DNA of 49,470 nt from Comamonadaceae bacterium (GCA_947478725.1 CANJWZ010000032.1:1-49470); one strand, 5' to 3'. Positions 1 through 6,475 are shown, counted from the first letter of the stretch. Numbers and translations: made by a program. The notes: generated by a model from the letters alone, not told the origin.

Positions 1-577
1 ACGTGAACTCCGGCCCGTTGTCAGTTCTGACCGTCTGGGGGTAGCCCCGAAAGGTCGCCGCCCGATCAAGCAGACGGGTGACGTAATGCCCACCAATGCC
101 AAAGTCAGCTGTGATGTCCACGCACTCGTGCGTAAAGTCGTCTGCCACCGTCAGGCATTTGATGCGCCTGGAGATAGCGCCAGGCCGACAAATAGCATCA
201 CTGACGAAGTCCATGCTCCAGGTCTGGTTGACCGTCAAAGCGGCCACCAGCGGCACGCGTACGCCAATGCGCTTGGCCTTCTTGCGTTTCCTGATCGACA
301 GACCCTCAGCGGTGTAGATGCGGTACACACGTTTGTGATTGATGCCAGGAAACTGGGGGCGTAGAACATCGTGGATCATGCGGTAGCCCCAACGCCTGCG
401 GGTATGGGCGGTTTCAACTATTTTGCTCCGCAGTTCCACATTGAGCGCGCTGGCCTGGCTCTCATGGCGATAGGTATCTCGGCTTAGCCCCACAAGGGCG
501 CAGGCGTGGCGCTCAGACAGCTTGTGGTGATTGACCATGCTACTGACCGCTTCGCGTTTGACTTGTGGGGCTAGCGC
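1..577 (-). CDS. IS3-family transposase OrfB (DDE integrase), partial
   Basis: Translating the minus strand from about 577 down to 1 gives an open frame with no stop. It holds KREAVSSMVNHHKLSERHAC, then RRWGYRMIH, the first catalytic aspartate block WSMDFVSD, and near the edge RTDNGPEFT with the second catalytic aspartate. The glutamate block lies beyond the window. The frame is -1 relative to OrfA, as expected for an OrfAB fusion made by programmed frameshifting. It catalyses DNA cleavage and strand transfer at the IS ends. What is visible shows no damage. Confidence 0.85.
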
Positions 578-846
578 TTTGTGCCAAAGACGCTCTTCAA
601 AGCATGAATATCCAGGTGCGCCTCGGCCAGCAGGCGCTTGAGCTTGCCGTTCTCCAGCTCCAGCTCGCGCAGCCGTTTGGCCTCGCTGGCGTCCATGCCG
701 CCGTACTTGGAGCGCCATTTGTAGAAGCTGGCGTCACTGAAGCCGTGCTTGCGCCCGATTTCCTTGACAGGCATGCCGGCTTCGGCCTGCCGCAGAAAGC
801 CAATGATCTGCTCTTCGCTGTATTTGCTTGTTCTCATGTCCATCAT
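571..846 (-). CDS. IS3-family transposase OrfA (HTH subunit)
   Basis: This 91-residue protein has the classic IS3/IS407 OrfA form. The N-terminal helix-turn-helix contains EEQIIGFLRQAEAG, then the SFYKWRSKYGGM block, and it ends in a leucine-zipper-like helix with LRELELENGKLKRLLAEAHLD. It recognises the IS ends and supplies the N-terminal part of the OrfAB transposase after ribosomal frameshifting. The frame ends at a TAG just after ACA AAG CGC; an A-AAG run there could serve as the -1 slip site (inference). It appears intact. Confidence 0.9.
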   Translation of the reverse strand: MMDMRTSKYSEEQIIGFLRQAEAGMPVKEIGRKHGFSDASFYKWRSKYGGMDASEAKRLRELELENGKLKRLLAEAHLDIHALKSVFGTKR

Positions 847-905
847 TCTCCATAGTGACGGACTTCTTGGAAAAATAGCTGGTACGGTTTATGGGGGGCA
901 GGTCA

Positions 906-1084
906 TTTATCTTGTACTTGCCGTTGAAGTAGCACCTAACCCAATAAAAGCGAGAGGCAGCACTCTTGTAAATAACGAGACTGGAGGGGTAACCACGGAT
1001 AGTTTGAAAAGTCTCTTTGATGGGGGTGAGACGATTCTTTAACGGGGTACTCGACTGTGGGGAGGTGGGTGATTTGGAGGGCAA
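906..1084 (-). pseudogene. Tyrosine integrase N-terminal fragment, interrupted by the IS
   Basis: The minus-strand frame starts at a TTG (1084) and runs about 59 residues before entering the IS tip. It contains YPSSLVIYKSAASRFYWVRC followed by YFNGKYKI. This resembles the N-terminal arm-binding and SAM-like region of phage-type tyrosine integrases, where a YxRxxSxxWxxR-like segment is followed by a short 'NGK' turn. The catalytic domain is missing because the IS3 element is inserted at codon 59 or 60; it may resume left of the window. The gene points away from the tRNA-Lys fragment 130 bp upstream, the usual int/att geometry. Family assignment is by eye. Confidence 0.6.
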
Positions 1085-1117
1085 AGCAGTGCCTAAAAGT
1101 GGTTAAAAATCAGGATG

Positions 1118-1141
1118 TGACTTTTATACTGACTTTTATAC
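1118..1141 (+). repeat. Tandem 12-bp direct repeat near the att site
   Basis: TGACTTTTATAC occurs twice head to tail (1118-1129 and 1130-1141). It lies between the integrase start and the tRNA-Lys fragment. Short direct repeats in this position often bind the integrase N-terminal domain, so these are candidate arm-type sites (inference). Confidence 0.5.
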
Positions 1142-1212
1142 TTTTCGTCAATGCTCTCTTGGAAGGCGCATGAATGCTGGGTTTGCGATAGAATGAAGGG
1201 TTAGAAATTGTA

Positions 1213-1257
1213 CTTTTAATCCGTTTGTCGTGGGTTCGACCCCCGCAGGTCCCACCA
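1213..1257 (+). other. 3' half of tRNA-Lys(TTT), probable integration (att) site
   Basis: The sequence runs from the anticodon loop (CTTTTAATCCG, anticodon TTT) through a T-arm with GGGTTCGACC to AGGTCCCACCA at 1247-1257. The T stem GTGGG/CCCGC pairs. The D arm, 5' acceptor strand and 5' anticodon stem are absent upstream, so this is not a functional tRNA gene. A tRNA 3' half beside an integrase gene is the standard scar of site-specific integration. The element should lie to the left and the old chromosomal flank, with the tRNA terminator, to the right (inference). Confidence 0.75.
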
Positions 1258-1272
1258 ATGGATACAAAGCCT

Positions 1273-1308
1273 CGCTGCTATTAATTTAGTAGCGTGGCTT
1301 TTCTCTTT
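1273..1308 (+). terminator. Probable intrinsic terminator of the tRNA-Lys
   Basis: CGCTGCTA (1273-1280) pairs with TAGTAGCG (1287-1294) with one G-U pair over a 6-nt loop, followed by a T-rich tail. It sits 15 bp after the CCA end, as expected for a tRNA terminator. Confidence 0.55.
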
Positions 1309-1324
1309 TGGGTCCATGTAGCCA

Positions 1325-1661
1325 CTATGTAGCCAGTAGTACATGGTTTTGTGCTGTCTTGCCATCAACCCCGTCCACAAGCACCTTGCCTACCTCAGGC
1401 TGATATTTGTCGCGCTTATTGGTCTCAACGGTTACCGCCTTGTCAAAGACTAAGTCACTTAGGCTTTACTTAGAGCGTTGGCAGAATGGTTGCTTTTTCT
1501 CATGGTGCATCAATTCCTGCAAGGCGGATATTGTGCTGTACCTTGTTAGCGTCCAGCACTGTGATGGTGTCACCATCAGCAACCTCTACCACGCGACCCT
1601 AGATAGTTCCAGCATGACAAGTTAGGCCGAACAACAGCGCGACGATGGTGGCAGAGTATTT
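1325..1661 (-). pseudogene. Thermonuclease (SNase-like) pseudogene
   Basis: Minus-strand translation reads a signal-peptide-like YSATIVALLFGLTCHA, then GRVVEVADGDTITVLDANK, then NIRLAGIDAP, then a shifted frame with EKKQPF, SLSDLVFDKAVTVETNK and EVGKVLVDGVDG. This is the order of staphylococcal-nuclease-like domains, with DGDT and the IRLxGIDAPExxQPFG active-site block. Defects visible: an in-frame TAG before GRVV, a one-base insertion in GCACCATGAG, a TAA after QRSK, no proper start, and a C-terminus lost at the boundary with the att region. A secreted or periplasmic nuclease is implied for the ancestor. Confidence 0.75.
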
Positions 1662-1723
1662 CGTTGGCTGAATTTGCCAGCCCCAGCCTTTACTTGAATG
1701 ACTCCGATAATTTTGGTGGTCAT
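1622..1723 (-). pseudogene. ParA-like N-terminal remnant
   Basis: The ATG at 1723 opens a 33-codon frame starting MTTKIIGVIQVKAGAGKFS. This matches the first strand and deviant Walker A (KGGxGK-S/T) of ParA-type partition ATPases, but the second residue of the motif is Ala and the frame stops after about 33 codons. The tail overlaps the nuclease remnant in another frame, so the two genes were spliced by deletion. The ATG overlaps the stop of the upstream gene (ATGA). The call rests on one short motif. Confidence 0.4.
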
Positions 1724-2037
1724 CTTTTTTTCAACTCCTGAAATAATGCGAATGAGGCGTTGCTGAGGGTTTTAAGCGGATTAGCTTTGCAGTAATTTGT
1801 AATCCACAAATCTGCTTGGTCCATGGATGAAAGCTTGTCTAATGGGTCTTTCGGTTTTTTCCCTGACACTACATGAATTGCATTCATTCCACTGAGGTGT
1901 CCCATCAACCAAGCTTGTCTGGTCTTGCTTGAATTGGCGACCCATTGCCCGCAGTCAGGACCGCCAAACTCTGTTTGTGCCAATGATGCTCCACTGCTTA
2001 CTGTTGCCAGCACGAGTGCATACAAATAGGGTTTCAT
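1720..2037 (-). CDS. Secreted small protein of unknown function
   Basis: A 105-residue protein with an N-terminal signal peptide (KPYLYALVLATVSSGASLAQ, likely cleaved after SLAQ) and a mature part with two cysteines, in GGPDCGQWVA and WITNYCKANPL. Together with RQAWLMGHLSG and FALFQELKK, this matches a pattern I associate with short periplasmic hypothetical proteins in proteobacterial plasmids and islands; no function can be assigned. Its ATG overlaps the TGA of the Sel1 remnant upstream (2034-2037), and its TGA overlaps the ATG of the ParA-like remnant. It is the only intact member of this run, so it may be recent or still useful. Confidence 0.65.
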   Translation of the reverse strand: MKPYLYALVLATVSSGASLAQTEFGGPDCGQWVANSSKTRQAWLMGHLSGMNAIHVVSGKKPKDPLDKLSSMDQADLWITNYCKANPLKTLSNASFALFQELKKR

Positions 2038-2385
2038 GAAAATTTCTCAAAAATGGTTGTTGATACAAGTGCAAGCCGGTTGGGTGGCATCTCGCAATCA
2101 GTAACGACGACCTTGACCTGCTTTTGAGCTTCAGCGATTTGCTGGGAAGTCATGCGTTTGGCAACGATGTCGCGGTTTTTAACGGCTTTAGCATCACCCT
2201 TGATTGCGCCAAGGTCGAACCAACTGTGCGCTTTTACATAGTCCTGAACCACACCTTGGCCGTTGCAGTACGTTACGCCAAGGTTGTGTTGGGCGCTTGC
2301 ATTGCCTTGCTGGGCTGACAGTCGGTATCACTTCACCGCTTCAGCATAGTCTTGCCCTAAGTCTTGGCTGTGAAGCGGGGCGCTG
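2034..2385 (-). pseudogene. Sel1-repeat protein, C-terminal remnant
   Basis: The minus strand reads GQDYAEAVK, a TGA where Trp is expected, YRLSAQQGNASAQHNLGVTY, CNGQGVVQDYVKAHSWFDLG, AIKGDAKAVKNRDIVAKRMT and SQQIAEAQKQ. These are Sel1-like (SLR) helix pairs ending with the usual SLR protein C-terminal helix. The first half of the gene is missing. An open stretch of 72 codons (2034-2252) survives but begins inside a repeat. Sel1 proteins act as scaffolds in protein-protein contacts; this copy is probably dead. An N-terminal Sel1 fragment in the same orientation lies at 6029-6214. Confidence 0.7.
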
Positions 2386-2451
2386 ATGTTACTGTTCTAT
2401 GTAGCGTCCATCCAACGACCTTGTCAGCCCACTCTAACTAGTCGGTGAGGC

Positions 2452-2550
2452 TCAAACCGCGCTGCTAGATAGCAGGTCAATGGCGGTAACACCCAGTGCA
2501 TCGGCAATCGAGCAAGTGATACCGAGCGACGGGTTCGCCCGGCAATAGTT
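2452..2550 (-). pseudogene. XRE-family HTH regulator, C-terminal remnant
   Basis: The minus strand encodes YCRANPSLGITCSIADALGV then TAIDLLSSAV and a TGA. This matches the last helices of Cro/CI-type domains (RGxxNPSLxTLxxIADALGVxxxDLL). The upstream helices, including the recognition helix, are absent. It begins beside the direct repeats at 2552-2605, which could be the leftover operator region of this regulator (inference). Confidence 0.5.
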
Positions 2551-2551
2551 A

Positions 2552-2605
2552 TCGACCTATCGTTAAAAAGATTAGTTACCTTTTTTAATAATTCGACCTA
2601 TCATT
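2552..2605 (+). repeat. Pair of 13-bp direct repeats before the octapeptide-repeat gene
   Basis: TCGACCTATCGTT (2552-2564) and TCGACCTATCATT (2593-2605) match at 12 of 13 positions with starts 41 bp apart (about four helical turns). They lie just upstream of the RBS and ATG at 2630. The spacing fits a regulator bound twice on one DNA face, but no function is shown. Confidence 0.4.
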
Positions 2606-2629
2606 GGATTTAATTCTTAGGAGCAACTA

Positions 2630-3004
2630 ATGAAAAAGATTATATTGACAATCTTTTCCTTAATATTTTTTACCCAACTTTCATATGCTGTTGATGTTTG
2701 CAACTGCAAAGGTTATGCAGGAGTAGGCGGTCCTTGCTATGCAGGAGTAGGTGGGCCTGCTTATGCGGGTGTTGGCGGTCCAGCCTATACAGGTGTTGGT
2801 GGTGCTTGCTATGCAGGAGTAGGTGGACCTGCTTACCGAGGTGTTGGTGGACCTGCTTACCAAGGTGTTGGCGGGCCTGCTTACCAAGGTGTTGGTGGAC
2901 CTGCTTACCAAGGTGTTGGAGGTCCTTGCTATGCAGGAGTAGGTGGTCCTTGCTACGCAGGTGTTGGTGGTGGGAATTCATGTCCAAGAGTTTGTAGTAA
3001 GTAG
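2630..3004 (+). CDS. Secreted protein with 11 tandem YxGVGGPx octapeptides
   Basis: A 124-residue protein. Residues 1-20 are a signal peptide ending LSYA. Residues 21-28 are VDVCNCKG. Residues 29-116 are eleven perfect-length octapeptides of consensus Y-(A/Q/T/R)-G-V-G-G-P-(A/C), and the tail is SCPRVCSK. Cysteines occur in the head, in four repeats and twice in the tail, so disulfide cross-linking or metal binding is possible. The Gly/Tyr-rich low-complexity repeat suggests a structural or adhesive extracellular protein, but I know no function. AGGAG at 2619-2623 supports the start. The signal-peptide region is AT-rich and the repeats are also near-identical at DNA level (24-bp units), pointing to expansion by slippage. 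No partner gene is evident. Confidence 0.85.
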   Translation: MKKIILTIFSLIFFTQLSYAVDVCNCKGYAGVGGPCYAGVGGPAYAGVGGPAYTGVGGACYAGVGGPAYRGVGGPAYQGVGGPAYQGVGGPAYQGVGGPCYAGVGGPCYAGVGGGNSCPRVCSK

Positions 3005-3072
3005 TTTCTAATGCTTTTTAATGCAAATGACAGTGAATCGCCCCGAGTTTCGTGGAGGCCCGTTGGGTTAAG

Positions 3073-4023
3073 TCAGACCGACATGACGGCCTGACTGGCT
3101 AATTGCCGATAGTAATTTTCTTCAGCTTCGGCAGGGGGAATGTAACCGATGGGCTCCAGCAGTCGGTGGTGGTTAAACCAGGACACCCATTCAAGCGTAG
3201 CAAGTTCAAGGGATTCCTTGGTTTTCCAGGGCGCTCTGCGGTGAATCAATTCGGTCTTGTATAGGCCGTTGATCGTCTCGGCTAATGCGTTGTCATAGCT
3301 GTCGCCTTTGCTGCCTACCGATGGTTCAATGCCAGCTTCTGCCAGACGTTCGCTGTACCGAATGGACACGTATTGCGAACCCCTGTCGCTGTGGTGAATC
3401 AGGGCGTCGGTACGTTCGGGTTGCCGGTCATACAAGGCTTGCTCCAATGCATCGAGCACAAAGTCTGTTCGCATGGAACTGCTTTGGCGCCAGCCCACGA
3501 TTCTGCGAGCGTAGACGTCAATGACAAAGGCCACGTACTGCCAGCCCTGCCAGGTTGACACGTACGTGAAGTCCGACACCCACAACTGGTTGGGCCGATC
3601 GGCCTTGAATTGCCGATTGACCCGATCCAGTGGGCGGGCAGCGGTCATATCGCCAATGGTCGTGCGCACCACCTTGCCACGCCTGACACCTTGCAAGCCC
3701 AAGTGTTTCATCAGGCGCTCGACGGTGCAGCGCGCTACCGTGATGCGCTCGCGCCGCATTTGCTTATAGACCTTATCAGCTCCGTAGACCCGCATATTGG
3801 CCTGCCAGACTCTCTGGATCTCCGGCTTGAGGGTGTCGTCCGTCTTGGCGCGTGCACAGCGCAAATCCGGGTTGCGCTTCTGGGCCGCATGACGCCGGTA
3901 GCCTGACGGGGCAATCTGCAAGACCTTGCAGATTGGCTCGACCCCGAAGGCGTCACGGTGCTGGTCGACGAAGGCTTTCAGTACTTGAGTTTGCGGTCGA
4001 GCTCCGCTTGGGCAAAAAAAGCA
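3073..4023 (-). CDS. IS3-family transposase OrfB (rve integrase core)
   Basis: Continues from OrfA in the -1 frame at the T7 run. It contains a HTH_21-like segment ([20 protein letters not shown]) and the DDE core: [11 protein letters not shown] with the first Asp, [11 protein letters not shown] with the second Asp, and [18 protein letters not shown] with the Glu. It ends ...LASQAVMSV. An open frame extends further upstream in the same phase, but that part only overlaps OrfA out of frame. The complete triad and intact ends suggest this copy could still be active. It is a different IS from the one at 1-905: the OrfB sequences and ends do not match. Confidence 0.92.
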   Translation of the reverse strand, partial: CFFCPSGARPQTQVLKAFVDQHRDAFGVEPICKVLQIAPSGYRRHAAQKRNPDLRCARAKTDDTLKPEIQRVWQANMRVYGADKVYKQMRRERITVARCTVERLMKHLGLQGVRRGKVVRTTIGDMTAARPLDRVNRQFKADRPNQLWVSDFTYVSTWQGWQYVAFVIDVYARRIVGWRQSSSMRTDFVLDALEQALYDRQPERTDALIHHSDRGSQYVSIRYSERLAEAGIEPSVGSKGDSYDNALAETINGLYKTELIHRRAPWKTKESLELATLEWVSWFNHHRLLEPIGYIPPAEAEENYYRQLASQAVMSV

Positions 4024-4301
4024 CTGGCGAGCTTGAGGATCTCGTTGGCCCGGCGCAGCTCCTTGACCTCGCGCTCCAACTCCTTCACACGCTGCGCCTC
4101 GGCAGTAGTGACGCCGTCGCGCACGCCAGTATCGACCTCCACGCGCTTGACCCATTCATTGAGCGTCTGCGGCACGCAGCCAATCTTGGGGGCGATGGAT
4201 TCAATGGCAGCCCACAGCGATGTGTACTCGCCTCGGTGCTCCTGCACCATGCGCACTGCGCGTTCCCGAACCTCGGGTGAAAACTTGTTTGATTTCTTCA
4301 T
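3978..4301 (-). CDS. IS3-family transposase OrfA
   Basis: A 107-residue protein starting [20 protein letters not shown] with the helix-turn-helix of IS3 OrfA ([20 protein letters not shown], then NEWVKR). It ends in a leucine-zipper coiled coil ([19 protein letters not shown]). It binds the terminal repeats and, after frameshift, forms the N-terminus of OrfAB. A T7 run near its end (4014-4020) is where the frame changes to OrfB. Intact. Confidence 0.92.
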   Translation of the reverse strand: MKKSNKFSPEVRERAVRMVQEHRGEYTSLWAAIESIAPKIGCVPQTLNEWVKRVEVDTGVRDGVTTAEAQRVKELEREVKELRRANEILKLASAFFAQAELDRKLKY

Positions 4302-4351
4302 GGCTCAATCCTCTCAGAGATTTGAGCCTCCTCAAAATGCGGGGCGATTCA

Positions 4352-4553
4352 CAGCACCCCAAAACGCAGGGTCTGACATCCATCTACACAAAGCCACCGC
4401 AGTTTTTAGCTTCAATGTGCTGACATAACTGACCTGCTCTGCATCCTTGCCCTTCAGAAGCAACAATGCCCCTACCGCTTCATTAACGGCAAGGGCATGC
4501 ACTGTTTCGGGCTTGATGGTTGGTGTCTTAGTGCGAATTGATGGGCTAAACAT
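4352..4553 (-). pseudogene. Small unknown gene interrupted near its 3' end by the IS
   Basis: The frame starts with ATG at 4553 (MFSPSIRTKTPTIKPETVHA) and reads through LAVNEAVGALLLLKGKDAEQ and CRWMSDPAFWGA into the IS end. Removing the IS and one CAG copy joins it to 3008-3033, giving ...WGAVICIKKH and a TAG, so the IS removed only about five native residues. The IS-extended frame stops inside the terminal repeat (4332). I do not recognise a family and see no signal peptide. Confidence 0.45.
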
Positions 4554-4823
4554 GATGTCTAGTTCATTACTGAACAGGAGGAAGGCTCATGCCAAACCCG
4601 TTCATGTAATTTTTCAACAGGCTGGCGAATCTAACTAAAAATTTATACGTCGTATTTCGACTGCGAACTATGACCCAGAAGATATGCTTATCATGATTAG
4701 ATTGTTTGACTTAAAGCAATAAAATTCCATATAATAATTATTAATTTTCGGATTAATATATGTCTCTAAAATGGATGAATATCTCAATGACAGCATACTG
4801 AAAACGCTTAGCTTTCAACGTTT
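4554..4823. other. AT-rich intergenic region, no gene seen
   Basis: The region becomes strongly AT-rich towards 4823. An AGGAGGAAGG at about 4578 precedes an ATG followed by only five more sense codons before a TAA, so it is not a credible gene. Nothing else is supported. Confidence 0.5.
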
Positions 4824-5522
4824 CTATTTTTTGAAATCACAAAATACTGTGCATTCACGTTTTTGTAAAGATTCAAACCAATTTTTTCTCTCGTTGAAAT
4901 TTTGACACCAAACTATCAGTCCATACCTAGTGCCATCTAATATTGAGTTAACGTAATGCCTATTTTTGCCGTCATGTAGAACAGCAAATCCTTTTTGATG
5001 ATTAACAATTATTTTTTCCGTATCTTGATAGGCCGAGTCTATATGGATTGGACATCTAACTCCATTAAATACCAACTCTGAGCCAGTAAATTGTTTATTT
5101 AGGCATAAATTCATAGTGACCAAACTATCATCGACATGAAAATCTAAGTTCTTATCTCTTGTATTTCCATATCTCACAACATAACTATGGATGCCATCAA
5201 ATTCTTGGCTCATCCTTTCAGGAAATGTAGAGTGAATGACATTTACTAAAATTTCATTAACAAAGTCATAAATAAAATCACTAAAACCTAAATCATCTAG
5301 CAAAATTGCACTGCCATGCATTGAGTTGGCATGTTGGTTTAATTTTTTATCTTCAAGTAATTCATACGCCTTTACTTTTTCCAGCAATAAATTGCAAAAA
5401 TTATCATTTAGAATTTTTCCATAAAACACATTTTTACCAATTTCTCTTAGGAAATTTTTGTCTCCAGAATTAAAAATTTTTATGAAGTCATTATCTAAAT
5501 ATTTATATTCAAATTTAATCAT
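4824..5522 (-). CDS. 2-oxoglutarate/Fe(II)-dependent oxygenase, prolyl-4-hydroxylase-like
   Basis: A 232-residue protein with the 2OG-Fe(II) dioxygenase core in its C-terminal half. Iron ligands are H129 and D131 in LDFHVDDSLVTMNLCL and probably H189 in GKNRHYVNS; R199 (DGTRYGLIVW) should bind the 2-oxoglutarate carboxylate. FTGSELVFNG is the usual strand-turn between them. The layout is close to P4H/OGFOD-type protein hydroxylases, so a protein side chain is a plausible substrate (inference). There is no signal peptide. Base composition is far more AT-rich than the core genes to the right, and it stands alone among remnants, both suggesting recent transfer. The start is the first ATG after an AT-rich stretch. 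Confidence 0.75.
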   Translation of the reverse strand: MIKFEYKYLDNDFIKIFNSGDKNFLREIGKNVFYGKILNDNFCNLLLEKVKAYELLEDKKLNQHANSMHGSAILLDDLGFSDFIYDFVNEILVNVIHSTFPERMSQEFDGIHSYVVRYGNTRDKNLDFHVDDSLVTMNLCLNKQFTGSELVFNGVRCPIHIDSAYQDTEKIIVNHQKGFAVLHDGKNRHYVNSILDGTRYGLIVWCQNFNERKNWFESLQKRECTVFCDFKK

Positions 5523-5655
5523 GGTATGAAAAAATAATTTTTTAATTTCAAAAAACTTAAATATTATATTAATAATAGGCTTGATTGGGGGTGTTTAAAG
5601 ATAATTATAATGGATTTTTTGGTAATCACTGTGGGAGCTACGCATTATTCCATAA
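5523..5655. other. AT-rich intergenic region
   Basis: Low-complexity A/T-rich DNA upstream of the oxygenase gene, probably holding its promoter on the minus strand; no specific boxes can be assigned. No ORF is supported. Confidence 0.4.
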
Positions 5656-5943
5656 ACAAATGACGTAAAACCTACTGACTTGGCGGGGAAGGAGGCCGCG
5701 TGCCGTTTCTATATTCTGGGCGTCAGTCAAGGACTCAACTTGGGCATGATGGTTGCTGACGGCATGACCAAGGGTGGGCGCCCGTGCATTCCAGAAGACA
5801 TATCAGGCTCGGCTCTGGAGTTAGCTGTAAAGATGAAACTTGGTCAAGTTTTGATGGTGTACCCAGACGATAAGAAGCTTGATGCCTCCGGTTTAATCGG
5901 TGCCATCTTGGTCCAAACATTCCCGTGCCGGAAAGTGCGCTAA
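5656..5943 (+). pseudogene. Rap1a/Tai-family protein, N-terminally truncated
   Basis: The frame reads DLAGKEAACRFYILGVSQGL, then NLGMMVADGMTKGGRPCIPE and DISGSALELAVKMKL, ending GLIGAILVQTFPCRKVR. The order C-x(2)-YxxG, CIPxx(V/I)S and FPC near the end is the pattern of Rap1a/Tai immunity-type domains, small periplasmic proteins first known as type VI effector immunity proteins. The expected signal peptide and first helix are missing: upstream is AT-rich non-matching DNA and the frame is open only from 5656. A TTG at 5680 could start an 87-residue product, but it would lack an export signal. No type VI genes are nearby. Confidence 0.6.
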
Positions 5944-6028
5944 ACATGCGTTCGCGGCACAACCCTGCGCTCCAGACGACGGGGCACAAAAGGCCGTGGC
6001 TGGCGGCTGAGCCTTGACGTTAGGCTTC

Positions 6029-6214
6029 TCACGGTTGCCTTGATGAGGTCGGTTTGTTCGCCCACGCCTCACCTTTGAGGGCTAGCGGTCGGACGATTTT
6101 CAAAACGCTGGCGAAGTCTTTGCGGATATGGACGGCTAATGCGTCGTCCACAGGCCCAGCCCACGCTGCATTTGGCCTCAGCATGGCTAACAATGTCAGC
6201 AACAGTTTTTTCAT
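6029..6214 (-). pseudogene. Sel1-repeat protein, N-terminal remnant
   Basis: A 61-codon frame: signal peptide (MKKLLLTLLAMLRPNAAWA), then GPVDDALAVHIRKDFASVLK and IVRPLALKGEAWA, the typical first helices before Sel1 repeats. After GEAWA the sequence diverges and stops. Its ATG overlaps the TGA of the caspase-like remnant upstream (6211-6214), so both were once in one operon. Same orientation as the Sel1 C-terminal remnant at 2034-2385, which carries the complementary part of such a protein. Confidence 0.65.
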
Positions 6215-6475
6215 CTCTGCGCCTTAAAGAAAAAATCACCGCTCAGACTGGTGTTTTCCCAAGGGGTCTGTTGGTACTTGGTTTCATCCTGCACAGCGCG
6301 GTGTACCTCTTTGAACACTTGCTCAATCGGTTTATTGGGTGGCTGCATTGCACGAAGTAGATGCTTTGTGAATGGGCTATTGCGCTCTCTTGCATCGCCG
6401 TCTGAGGCGACCTTGCCCGGTGATGTAGCGTAGGCAATAATGGTTCCTCTTGGCGTTGATAAGGAATTTCTTATC
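6211..6475 (-). pseudogene. Caspase-family (C14) protein, C-terminal remnant
   Basis: The minus strand reads TIIAYATSPGKVASDGDARE, RNSPFTKHLLRAMQPPNKPI, EQVFKEVHRAVQDETKYQQT and PWENTSLSGDFFFKAQR, then TGA. This is the end of a bacterial caspase-like domain and aligns well with residues after the catalytic Cys in the intact caspase-like gene at 48055 (AYATAPGSVASDG, VFKQVRTAV, QTPWENTALEGQFYFK). A frameshift lies just upstream around INA/RGT and the catalytic His-Cys part is missing. Its stop overlaps the Sel1 start (ATGA). Confidence 0.7.

Larger units (their letters stand above)
1..905 (-). mobile_element. IS3-family insertion sequence (IS407-like), cut by the left window edge
   Basis: Two overlapping transposase frames on the minus strand (OrfA then OrfB in the -1 frame) give the IS3 layout. 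The right end is placed at 905 because the minus-strand sequence starting there, TGACCTGCCCCCC, is a typical IS3-type terminus beginning with TG. Directly beyond it lies integrase-like coding sequence that continues in frame into the IS tip. The other terminal repeat is outside the window, so target duplication cannot be tested. The group assignment comes from the style of OrfA and OrfB and is less sure than the family. Confidence 0.85.
3034..4351 (-). mobile_element. Complete IS3-family element, 1318 bp, with inverted repeats and 3-bp target duplication
   Basis: The left end begins TGAATCGCCCCG (3034) and the minus-strand right end begins TGAATCGCCCCG (from 4351 downward); both then continue as imperfect inverted repeats with a GAGGC match further in. 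Both ends are flanked by CAG (3031-3033 and 4352-4354), a 3-bp duplication typical of IS3. Inside are OrfA and OrfB on the minus strand. The insertion interrupts the last codons of a small gene (see 4352-4553). Confidence 0.9.

Noticed and set aside
2670..2987. Long minus-strand open frames (His/Leu/Gln-rich) opposite the octapeptide-repeat gene.
   Set aside because: They are the antisense of a regular 24-bp repeat, which keeps all frames open; no RBS, leader or family.
2630..3004. The 24-bp periodicity of the octapeptide-repeat gene as a CRISPR array.
   Set aside because: Repeats are directly adjacent without unique spacers and encode an exported protein in one frame.
3978..4155. A longer 360-codon start for the second IS OrfB reaching 4155.
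   Set aside because: The extra N-terminus is OrfA coding sequence read in another frame; OrfB is made by -1 frameshift at the T7 run.
4570..4608. AGGAGGAAGG followed by ATG as a leader peptide or small gene.
   Set aside because: The frame stops after six codons (ATG plus five) and no attenuator-like structure or downstream gene on that strand follows.
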